Origin: Proteobacteria bacterium UBA981
Lineage (GTDB): Bacteria > Pseudomonadota > Gammaproteobacteria > Ga0077536
Length of the DNA: 64,000 bases
Assembly: GCA_002292285.1 (NCBI GenBank)
Contig: DBBP01000008.1
Location: 372,001-436,000, forward strand
Direction of reading: 5' to 3'
The notes under the pieces: generated by a model
What the model saw: the letters and a program-made list of their open reading frames with translations, nothing else
Told to the model about the DNA's origin: nothing
The model's database searches: none
In this document: piece by piece, positions 42,912 to 50,452 of the stretch
How positions within the stretch are numbered: the stretch's first letter is position 1
Layout of the letters: every line of letters starts with the position of its first letter
Translations under genes and position numbers: made by a program

Positions 42912-44192
42912 ATGTCTGATGTAAAAAGCCTGCGCGCGCCGGGATCGAGCCTGCTGTGGCGCGCCGTTATGCTGTTCACGAATTTTATGTGCGTGATTCT
43001 GGCGTATTACCAGGTCAAGGTCGCCAGCCGCTCCTTGCTTCTCGAACACGGCGGCGCCGAAGCGTTCCCCTACGTCTGGATTGGTTCAGCGTTGGTATTG
43101 CTCGGATTCATTGGCATATATACCCGGCTCATTGCCAATCACAGTCGTCTGCGCGTGATTATCGCCTCCCTGCTGCTTTTCGCGGTGTTGCTTGTCGCGT
43201 TCCATTGGCGTTTGCGCGGCGCGGGCATTGCCACGGTGGTTGCGTTCTATATCTTTGTCGACCTGTTCAGCGTTGTATTGGTGGAGCAGTTCTGGAGTCT
43301 CGCCAACAGCGTGACGCAGCCGGGCGAAGGGCAAAAAAGCTACTGGTTTATTGCCACCGGTGGACTGGTTGGCGGTGTCGCAGGTGGGGCAACGGCCTCC
43401 GCACTGATCGAATTCACGCCGATGCAAACCGTAGACTTGTTGCTGTCCTGCGCTGCTTTGCTAATGCTGACTGCCGCAGTGAATCTGTTCATGGAACGAC
43501 AGGCCATGTTCCGCGAGGTCGTACCCGAGCAGGCCATCAAGCTCCAGGGCGAGGGATTACGCGCGGTCTTGGCGAATCGCTATCTGCTCCTGATCGCGGC
43601 AATCGCATGCTTCTCGCAACTCGTTGAGCCACTGGTCGAATATCAGTTTCTAAGTGCAATCGCCGAGCGCTTTAGCGACACCGAGGCACGCTCACGTTTC
43701 ATCGGCAGTTTCTTTAGCGTGATGGGTGGGGTTGCTATCGCCATCAATGTACTCGTAACGCCTGTGCTGCACCGCTATCTCGGCACACTCGCAGGCCTTG
43801 CGGCACAACCACTCAACGTGGTGTTGGCGACCTGCGGATTTGTCGCCCAACCCGGGATAATGAGCGCGTCAGTGATGAAAATCGCCGATCGGGGCTTGTC
43901 CTACTCCATCAATCGCGCATCGCGAGAAACGCTTTACATCAATGTTGATCCCCTGCTGACCTACCAGGCCAAAGCGTGGATCGATATGTTCGGCTACAGA
44001 ACTTTCAAGGTCTTCGGCTCTGGCCTGATCCTCACGATTCTCGCATTCAGCCCGGCAGCCCGCGTTGGCTACGACCTGGCCTGGCTTACGTTGCTCATTT
44101 GTGCCTTTTGGATTGCTGCCGTCGTGGTCCTTGGGCGTGAACAACAGCGGCTGTTGCTGCGCAACCCGCGTCCGGCAAACGCCGTCCCTTAG
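42912..44192 (+). CDS. Npt1/Npt2 (ATP/ADP translocase)-like membrane transporter
   Basis: A 426-residue polytopic membrane protein with about 11-12 helices. The segment ADRGLSYSINRASRETLYIN followed by YQAKAWIDMFGYRTFK matches the conserved loop of nucleotide translocases (the K-x-SLFDPTKEM...KGKAAID region of Rickettsia/Chlamydia carriers) in its free-living bacterial variant. VSRSLLLEHGG-like and PYVWIGSALVLL at the N-terminus agree. It may exchange nucleotides or related anions across the inner membrane; substrate is unproven. It is encoded next to an exported ATP-dependent dikinase, which needs a nucleotide source outside the cytoplasm. Confidence 0.6.
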   Translation: MSDVKSLRAPGSSLLWRAVMLFTNFMCVILAYYQVKVASRSLLLEHGGAEAFPYVWIGSALVLLGFIGIYTRLIANHSRLRVIIASLLLFAVLLVAFHWRLRGAGIATVVAFYIFVDLFSVVLVEQFWSLANSVTQPGEGQKSYWFIATGGLVGGVAGGATASALIEFTPMQTVDLLLSCAALLMLTAAVNLFMERQAMFREVVPEQAIKLQGEGLRAVLANRYLLLIAAIACFSQLVEPLVEYQFLSAIAERFSDTEARSRFIGSFFSVMGGVAIAINVLVTPVLHRYLGTLAGLAAQPLNVVLATCGFVAQPGIMSASVMKIADRGLSYSINRASRETLYINVDPLLTYQAKAWIDMFGYRTFKVFGSGLILTILAFSPAARVGYDLAWLTLLICAFWIAAVVVLGREQQRLLLRNPRPANAVP

Positions 44193-44217
44193 TCACCTTG
44201 CTGGGCCACGCTTCATC

Positions 44218-44832
44218 ATGTTGACCCTGTACGGCGACCCGCATTCGGGCAACTGCTACAAAGTCCAGCTGCTGCTCACACTGCTGGAAAAATCCTGGCG
44301 TTGGCACACCATCGACATTCTGGCTGGCGGCTCGCGCAGCTCGGAATTTCTTCTCCTCAATCCCAATGGTCGGGTGCCAGTGCTGGTACTCGAGGACGGG
44401 CGTGCGCTGACTGAATCGAACGCCATTTTGTACTTTCTCGCCATCGAGAGCGCTTATCTGCCTGTTGATCCGTTCGCCCGCGCCTGCGTTTTGCAATGGC
44501 AGGCGTTTGAGCAGTACAGCCATGAACCGTTTATTGCGACTTCCCGCTTTATTCGTCGCTACCTCGGAAATCCTCCGGATAGAGCGGCCGACCTGGCCGC
44601 GCGACAGGCGCCTGGCCACGCCGCTCTGGCCGTTATGGAGCAGCGCTTGCGCGATCATGCGTTCTTCGTCGCCGAGCGTTATTCGATTGCCGACATTAGT
44701 CTGTACGCCTACACGCATGTCGCCGAAGAAGGAGGCTTCTCGCTCGCGCGTTTTCCAGCCGTGCGAGCGTGGCTGGCGCGTGTTGCAACATGCCCAGGGC
44801 ATGTTCCGATGAACGCGCCGCCGCCAGCCTGA
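44218..44832 (+). CDS. Glutathione S-transferase
   Basis: A 204-residue GST. The N-terminal domain starts MLTLYGDPHSGNCYKVQLLL, with NPNGRVPVLVLEDGRALTES holding the glutathione contacts. The C-terminal domain ends in FFVAERYSIADISLYAYTHV. The start at 44218 lies 26 bp after the transporter stop, giving the standard length. It probably detoxifies electrophiles; its link to the upstream transporter may be positional only. The next gene, an enoyl-CoA hydratase, follows on the same strand. Confidence 0.85.
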   Translation: MLTLYGDPHSGNCYKVQLLLTLLEKSWRWHTIDILAGGSRSSEFLLLNPNGRVPVLVLEDGRALTESNAILYFLAIESAYLPVDPFARACVLQWQAFEQYSHEPFIATSRFIRRYLGNPPDRAADLAARQAPGHAALAVMEQRLRDHAFFVAERYSIADISLYAYTHVAEEGGFSLARFPAVRAWLARVATCPGHVPMNAPPPA

Positions 44833-44912
44833 GTTATCGTCTTACGCTTGCCAGGTGCGTACGGCAAACAGTACAACTCCCGCCATCACATGACCTGCTG
44901 AGGACCATCGAC

Positions 44913-45704
44913 ATGAATTACGAGACCATCGAGATAGAGCGCGACGGCGCAATCGAATGGCTGACCCTGAACCGCCCGGACAAACTGAACGCCATCAATC
45001 CACAAATGTGCGATGAGCTGCAGGACTATTTCGGTAGTCTGGAAACGCGCCAGGATATCCGTGTTGTGATGCTCCGTGGCGCCGGGCGCGCGTTCTGCGC
45101 CGGTTACGATCTTAAAGCTGCGGCGGGGGTCAGCGCCGGGCCCGTATCCGGCCTGCGATTCCAGCGTCAGATCAGTGAAGTCTATATGCGTATGCGGCGT
45201 TGCCCGCAACCGATTGTGTGCCTGGCGCATGGTGCTTCTACAGGCGGCGGATTCGCGTTCATGCTCGCCTCCGACGTGCGCATCGCGACCCCGGACACGC
45301 GTATGAATGTGGCCATGGTCAAAGTCGGCCTGACCGGATGCGATGTTGGAATCAGTTATTTCCTGCCCCGCGCGGTCGGTCAATCAGTCGCCGCCGAGCT
45401 CATGATGACCGGGCGTTTTCTCGATGCCGACCGGGCAGAACGCCTGGGGCTTCTATCAGCGATCGTCGCAAAAGACGAACTGCGTGAGCAAGGCCGCGCG
45501 CTAGCTACTGACATGCTCGCCACCTCCCCCCTCGGCTTACGCCTGACTAAAGAAGGTCTGCGCTTGTCGATCGATGCCGGCAGCCTGGAAGCCGCTGTCG
45601 CGCTCGAGGATCGCGGTCAGATTCTTTGTGCCAGTGCGGGCTTCTTCGAGGAAGGCATCGAGGCATTTATGGACAAGCGCACCGCCAACTACGCCGATGT
45701 CTGA
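44913..45704 (+). CDS. Enoyl-CoA hydratase
   Basis: A 263-residue crotonase-family protein. Signatures are WLTLNRPDKLNAIN, LRGAGRAFCAGYDLKA and HGASTGGGFAFMLASDVRIA (oxyanion hole), followed by VKVGLTGCDVGISYFLPR. It hydrates enoyl-CoA or performs a related CoA reaction. The start follows GAGGA. Its stop codon overlaps the start of the PPOX-type gene by 8 bp (ATGTCTGA), so the two products are made together, which suggests a shared pathway. Confidence 0.87.
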   Translation: MNYETIEIERDGAIEWLTLNRPDKLNAINPQMCDELQDYFGSLETRQDIRVVMLRGAGRAFCAGYDLKAAAGVSAGPVSGLRFQRQISEVYMRMRRCPQPIVCLAHGASTGGGFAFMLASDVRIATPDTRMNVAMVKVGLTGCDVGISYFLPRAVGQSVAAELMMTGRFLDADRAERLGLLSAIVAKDELREQGRALATDMLATSPLGLRLTKEGLRLSIDAGSLEAAVALEDRGQILCASAGFFEEGIEAFMDKRTANYADV

Positions 45705-46095
45705 AGCCCCGAAAGTGACGTCGGCAGTCGCGGTGCTGGCGAACGAACGCTATGTCAGTCTGGCAACGTTCCGGCGTGATGGTCGCGCGGTGAGCACGCC
45801 AGTCTGGTTCGTTCTGCTTGACGGTAATTTCTATTGCTTTAGCGCTGCTGATGCCGGCAAGGTAAAACGCATGCGCGCCAACGGCCGTGCACGGCTCACC
45901 GGCTGTGACATACGTGGTCAAACTCACGGAGATAGCTTCGAGGGCATTATCGGGCCAGTCACTGAGGCGCCATTCATCGAGCAAATCTATCGCAGTCTGC
46001 GCGCGAAATATGGTTGGCAAATGCATATTGCCGATTTCTTCGCGCGCATTAGCGGCCGCTATCAGCGTCGCGCGGTCCTGCAAATATCAGTCTGA
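45697..46095 (+). CDS. PPOX-class F420-dependent oxidoreductase (TIGR03666-like)
   Basis: A 132-residue split-barrel flavin/deazaflavin-binding protein. Typical features are ANERYVSLATFRRDGRAVST and PVWFVLLDGNFYCFS, then AGKVKRMRANGRARLTGCD, matching the small F420-binding FDOR-B/PPOX proteins rather than FMN-using PdxH. It probably reduces an unsaturated substrate with F420H2. The gene begins inside the enoyl-CoA hydratase stop region, implying translational coupling. It converges with an LLM oxidoreductase gene, another F420-type protein. Confidence 0.8.
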   Translation: MSEAPKVTSAVAVLANERYVSLATFRRDGRAVSTPVWFVLLDGNFYCFSAADAGKVKRMRANGRARLTGCDIRGQTHGDSFEGIIGPVTEAPFIEQIYRSLRAKYGWQMHIADFFARISGRYQRRAVLQISV

Positions 46096-46146
46096 GCAGG
46101 CCTGCGATTCTCGAAGCAGCCAATTTTCGGCAGGTGGCGACACGCA

Positions 46147-46176
46147 GGAGCTCGATGACTGCTGCCATCGAGCTCC
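46147..46176. terminator. Strong hairpin between convergent F420-type genes
   Basis: GGAGCTCGATG and CATCGAGCTCC form a perfect 11-bp stem with an 8-base loop between the PPOX and LLM genes, which converge here. Likely a bidirectional terminator. Confidence 0.6.
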
Positions 46177-46191
46177 CGATGTTGCTTAAGC

Positions 46192-47208
46192 TCAGGCGTG
46201 AATGGCGCTCACGAGGTCATTCCAGTGTTCGAAGTTACCGTCTCCTCCCATGGCCATGTACAGCGACACGCGATCGAGCACCCCGTCGTAGCGGGCCCGC
46301 ATGCGCTGTCCCACCTCTGAAGGTTTCCCGATGATGGCAATGTGATCGAGCAAATCTTCCGGAATGGCAGCCGCCATTTCTTTCATCTTTCCTTCGCGCA
46401 TCAGGCCGTTGAGCTGCTTGGGTAAATCGCCGTAACCGTGATACTCGAGGACCGCGGCGTAGCTTGGCGTGGAGCCATAAAACGACGCCTGGCCGCGCAC
46501 GACTTGCTCCATCTGATCGATTTCGGCCTGGCTGTCGCCGGTGATGACGAAGACCGGCGAATAGAGTTCCAAATCGTTAACGTCACGCCCGCCAACACGC
46601 GCACCTTCGGCCAGCGCCGGCTTCACAACGTCAGTCAAATACCCGGCCGAGTGCATCGGGTGGACATGGAAACCGTCTGCAACCTCGCCTGCCGCCCGGC
46701 ACATCCGGGGGTTAACACCGGCCAGGTAGATTGGAATATGCGGATGGTCAATTGGTCCGGGTGAAAAGAATGGGTTCATTAGTTTGAATTTGTAGAACGG
46801 CCCGTCGTACTGCGGGCGCGTACCATTCTGATAGGTGTCCCAAATCGCTCGCACACAACGGATGTAGTCCGTGACGCGCGCCGCCGGGTGGTCGAATGGC
46901 ATCGAGAAACGTCGTTCGATATGGGCACGAACCTGGGTGCCCAGACCAAGATGGAAGCGCCCGTTTGAATCACGCTGCAGGTCCCAGGCGATTTGCGCCA
47001 TGGAAAATGGTGAGCGCGCGAATGCGACGGCAATGTTCGTACCGATGTTCAATCGCTCGGTCGCCGCGGCAGCATGTGCCAGCGGCAAAAAGGCGTCGCT
47101 CATGGCCTCGAAGGTCCACACACAATCGAAGCCGAGCCGCTCGAACTCACGCGCCTGTTCAGTGATTTTCGCTGGCGCCGCCGCTGGCATCAGAGTGTCT
47201 ATCTTCAT
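46192..47208 (-). CDS. LLM-class F420-dependent oxidoreductase, TIGR03617 type
   Basis: A 338-residue luciferase-like protein. It starts MKIDTLMPAAAPAKITEQA and contains RSPFSMAQIAWDLQRDS and GRFHLGLGTQVRAHIERRF, the same subgroup motifs as the protein at 6442-7485. AGGAGCAGATC precedes the ATG. Both copies are full length and diverged, so they should have different substrates. It probably transfers hydride to or from F420 and lies beside a PPOX-type F420 protein and an enoyl-CoA hydratase. Confidence 0.87.
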   Translation of the reverse strand: MKIDTLMPAAAPAKITEQAREFERLGFDCVWTFEAMSDAFLPLAHAAAATERLNIGTNIAVAFARSPFSMAQIAWDLQRDSNGRFHLGLGTQVRAHIERRFSMPFDHPAARVTDYIRCVRAIWDTYQNGTRPQYDGPFYKFKLMNPFFSPGPIDHPHIPIYLAGVNPRMCRAAGEVADGFHVHPMHSAGYLTDVVKPALAEGARVGGRDVNDLELYSPVFVITGDSQAEIDQMEQVVRGQASFYGSTPSYAAVLEYHGYGDLPKQLNGLMREGKMKEMAAAIPEDLLDHIAIIGKPSEVGQRMRARYDGVLDRVSLYMAMGGDGNFEHWNDLVSAIHA

Positions 47209-47370
47209 GATCTGCTCCTTGCAGGTAATTTATCGGCGCCGGGACCATCTGAACCGATGGCACGGCCGCCGCGAGTTTTCGTTATCGGCACCTAGCCTTC
47301 AGCACCTGAAGGTTCGGCGAATCAGCACAGCGTCATCGTTCGACGGCGATGTCGAACCCGCCGGCGCGCC

Positions 47371-48447
47371 CTAATTTTCCGACCCACCCACGACCGGATA
47401 AGCCTGGGCGCGCCAGCGCAACATGCCACCGCTCAAATTAGCGACGTCTGTCACCCCGGCACGTTTCAGCAACACAGTGGCCTGCGCGGAACGACCGCCG
47501 GCGCGACACACCGAGACAATGGGCTTGTCACGCGGTACTTCCTCGACGCGCTCCGAGAGTTCGCCAAGCGGCAGCAGTAACGAACCCTCGATATGCCCTA
47601 GCGGCCCATCAAATTCAGCGGGCTCGCGGACGTCCAGCACTGTCAACTGCGCGCGATGCTCGTCCAGCCAGAGGGCATCGATCTCCCAGACGCCGGCGAA
47701 AGTATAAGTCAGTGGTGCCCAGCTGGGTTCGTCATCCGGCAGGGTGCCATCGACGGGTTCCCCGCAGCGCAAATTAGCCGGCACCGCGACGTCGATTTTT
47801 CTCGGATGTGCGAGCCCCAGATTGTCCATGTAGCCGCGAAAATCCGCCTCACTGATATCCCCGCCAAGCCGTGGATTGAAGCTCTTCTCTTCGGCAACGC
47901 TGGTAACCGTCAATCCGTTGTAATCATGGCCTGGATACAAACGGGTCGTTTCCGGGAGTGAGAAAATCTGACTTTTCACCGACCGATAGAGGTCCCCGGC
48001 GCTACCTTGCTGAAAATCAGTGCGGCCGCAGCCTCGTATCAGTAGTGCATCGCCGGTAAAGGCCATGCTTTCGTCATCCAGCACATAGGTCAAACAGCCA
48101 TCCGTGTGGCCCGGGGTTTCGCGAACTTCTACAAAATATTTCCCGAAGTGGATCGTGTCACCGTTTTTCAACAGACGATCAGCCCCGACAATTCCGGATT
48201 TATGTGAGACGCCAATTTGCGCGCCGACGCGTTGCCGCAACAACCATGCACTGGTGACATGATCGGCGTGGCAATGGGTATCAAGCACCGTTTTTAGTGT
48301 CAGTCCGAGTTCGTTCAGCAAGGCAATATCCCGGCGCGCCTGTTCAAACACCGGATCAATAAGCAGTGCTTCACCTTGCTCGCTATCACCCAGCAAATAC
48401 GTATAGGTTGACGATTCCTGATCAAATAGCTGTCTGAAGATTCTCAT
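47371..48447 (-). CDS. Persulfide dioxygenase-rhodanese fusion
   Basis: A 358-residue protein. Residues 1 to about 235 are an ETHE1-type metallo-beta-lactamase domain starting MRIFRQLFDQESSTYTYLLG, with metal motif DTHCHADHVTSAWL, then GHTDGCLTYV and YPGHDYNGL. Residues about 255-355 form a rhodanese domain with the active-site loop VSVCRAGGRSAQA, cysteine intact. Such fusions oxidise glutathione persulfide to sulfite and transfer sulfur between glutathione and thiosulfate. The start at 48447 matches ETHE1 proteins and has GAGG upstream. It fits with the thiosulfate uptake genes at 17-18.7 kb. Confidence 0.88.
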   Translation of the reverse strand: MRIFRQLFDQESSTYTYLLGDSEQGEALLIDPVFEQARRDIALLNELGLTLKTVLDTHCHADHVTSAWLLRQRVGAQIGVSHKSGIVGADRLLKNGDTIHFGKYFVEVRETPGHTDGCLTYVLDDESMAFTGDALLIRGCGRTDFQQGSAGDLYRSVKSQIFSLPETTRLYPGHDYNGLTVTSVAEEKSFNPRLGGDISEADFRGYMDNLGLAHPRKIDVAVPANLRCGEPVDGTLPDDEPSWAPLTYTFAGVWEIDALWLDEHRAQLTVLDVREPAEFDGPLGHIEGSLLLPLGELSERVEEVPRDKPIVSVCRAGGRSAQATVLLKRAGVTDVANLSGGMLRWRAQAYPVVGGSEN

Positions 48448-48566
48448 AGGCTGCCTCACGGATGGCTCGCGATAGGGCTGATCCGCTCAATTGATTAAGG
48501 AGACGAAGTCTAGAACATCGACCACCGAGGTGGAATGTATCCGAGCCCGCCGGGGCTGACTAACTG

Positions 48567-49211
48567 CTAAGCGAATTCAATGGCAAGAACGTCAGCCAAG
48601 TCATTAATAGCTTGGGCTTCATTGAGGACCTTAATGGTGGTCATCCCCATCGCTCGAGCAGGTTTAAGGTTGATGCCGAGGTCATCCAGATACACGATCC
48701 GCGCGGCGTCGACATTCAAACGTTCGCAAGCCATTGCGTAGATAGCCGGATCGGGCTTGCGAATGCCCTCTTTGCTGGATTCGATGACGAGGTCGAAAAG
48801 CGTCATCACCGCAGCAACATCGCTGGCCTGGCGAGCGTTTGCAGACATGCCGGAGCCGGAACCTGCGTTGGCATTATTAGTCAGGCATGCAACCTGGTAA
48901 TCCTGCTTGCAGCGACGCAGCACTTCGACCATACGTGGCCGCACGTCGCCACCCAACAACCCCATCACATCACGTCCCGGGATGGGGTGTCCGGCGGCGG
49001 TGGTCTCAGCGAGAAACTGGCGGTCGAATTCGTCGGCATCGATGCGACTCGATTCGAAGCGGGCCCAGGCATTGTCCTGGTGGTTCACCGCGTTCACGCT
49101 GCGAATGAAATCGTTGGTAATACCGCGCTCAGCCTCGTAACGGTTAAATGCGTCGAACGGCGAGCTGGTTAGCACGCCGCCGAAATCCCACAAGATTGCA
49201 CTAAAACTCAT
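48567..49211 (-). CDS. HAD-family hydrolase-like protein
   Basis: A 214-residue haloacid-dehalogenase-fold protein. Motif I reads ILWDFGGVLTSSP: the nucleophile aspartate is kept but the second aspartate, the usual acid/base for phosphatases, is glycine. Motif II appears in VACLTNNAN, the lysine in EGIRKPDPAIYAMA and motif IV in IVYLDDLGINLKPA. The subtype resembles the HAD domain attached to ACAD10-like proteins. Loss of the second aspartate suggests phosphatase activity is weak or altered. AGGGAG supports the ATG at 49211. Confidence 0.8.
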   Translation of the reverse strand: MSFSAILWDFGGVLTSSPFDAFNRYEAERGITNDFIRSVNAVNHQDNAWARFESSRIDADEFDRQFLAETTAAGHPIPGRDVMGLLGGDVRPRMVEVLRRCKQDYQVACLTNNANAGSGSGMSANARQASDVAAVMTLFDLVIESSKEGIRKPDPAIYAMACERLNVDAARIVYLDDLGINLKPARAMGMTTIKVLNEAQAINDLADVLAIEFA

Positions 49212-49497
49212 GCTGCTCCCTGATTGTGCTGGTGACTGATTGGAGGCCGCGTATTCTGGCAGATTCAATGCCCGCCGTGGCCGATAATCTGGCGGCACTG
49301 CCGCGACGCCGTTGGAGCGGCAGCGAGCCGGGCAAGATGCAGATGCCGGCGGACCTGAATGTCGGCGCCAGTGCGGTTATCATGCCTCGCCAGACACTAG
49401 CCAGCAGCACGGCTCGCTTGTATCCGACTTCGCACCGCGTTCGTGTGGCGCGGTTTTGGCGCGTGCTCTGACAGCTTTTCAAAAGGATCTCTTCTAC

Positions 49498-50445
49498 GTG
49501 AGTGCAGCACAACAATCACCCGCCCGACAGGGCATTACCGACATGCTGGCCGGACTCGGCAACTCGGGATACATCGCAAGCGAGGCCATCGCCACGGTCG
49601 TTTATCTCGCCCAGGCGCTATCCAAGCCTGTCCTGGTCGAAGGTCCGCCGGGCGTCGGCAAAACAGAACTGGCCTACGCAGCCTCGCAATTGCTTGAAAA
49701 ACCACTCATTCGACTGCAGTGCTACGAGGGACTTGACGAGGCAAAGGCCCTCTACGAATGGAAGTACGGTAAGCAATTGCTGTACACCCAGGTGCTCAAA
49801 GAAAAGCTCGGTGACCTGATGGCCGGCACCCAGGGGTTGCGCGAATCGATCGACCGCCTGCATGAATTTGACGATACCTTTTTCAACGAGGAATTCCTCG
49901 AACCTCGCCCGTTACTCAAAGCGCTGTGGGCCGAAAATGGCGCGGTGTTGCTGATCGATGAAATCGATAAGTCTGATCAGGAATTCGAGGCCTTCCTGCT
50001 CGAATTGCTACAGGACTATCAAATTTCGATTCCAGAGATAGGGACGGTGAAAGCGAAAATCCCACCGCTGGTATTTCTGACCTCCAACAATACGCGCGAA
50101 ATTGGCGATGCTCTAAAGCGTCGTTGTTTGCACCTGTATATTCCCTTCCCGGACAGCAAGCTCGAACAGAGCATCATCGAATCACGAGTGCCAGAGTTAG
50201 AGCAGCGTTTGCGCCAACAGCTCGTAGCGTTCGTGCAATCTTTGCGTGGGCTCGATCTGAAGAAAGTCCCGGCCGTTAGTGAAACCATCGACTGGGCACG
50301 CACGTTGCTGCTCTTGCACGCGCCGGAGCTCGACAACCAGTTGGTGCGTTCCACGCTAAATGTGCTGCTCAAGTTTCAAGACGATATCGAGCATGTCGAC
50401 GCCGAAATTCCGGCCTTAACGCGGGCTGCCAACAAGCACGGCTGA
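49498..50445 (+). CDS. MoxR-type AAA+ ATPase (CoxD-like)
   Basis: A 315-residue ATPase. Walker A is VEGPPGVGKTEL, Walker B LLIDEIDK, sensor I FLTSNNTREI, and the arginine region ALKRRCLHLY follows. A GTG start at 49498 with AAGGA upstream gives the normal MoxR length; the longer frame adds 62 unrelated residues. MoxR ATPases insert or remodel metal centres together with a VWA partner, and the VWA gene follows 7 bp later. In CO dehydrogenase clusters this pair is CoxD/CoxE, needed for the Mo-Cu active site. Confidence 0.87.
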   Translation: MSAAQQSPARQGITDMLAGLGNSGYIASEAIATVVYLAQALSKPVLVEGPPGVGKTELAYAASQLLEKPLIRLQCYEGLDEAKALYEWKYGKQLLYTQVLKEKLGDLMAGTQGLRESIDRLHEFDDTFFNEEFLEPRPLLKALWAENGAVLLIDEIDKSDQEFEAFLLELLQDYQISIPEIGTVKAKIPPLVFLTSNNTREIGDALKRRCLHLYIPFPDSKLEQSIIESRVPELEQRLRQQLVAFVQSLRGLDLKKVPAVSETIDWARTLLLLHAPELDNQLVRSTLNVLLKFQDDIEHVDAEIPALTRAANKHG

Positions 50446-50452
50446 GATTGCG

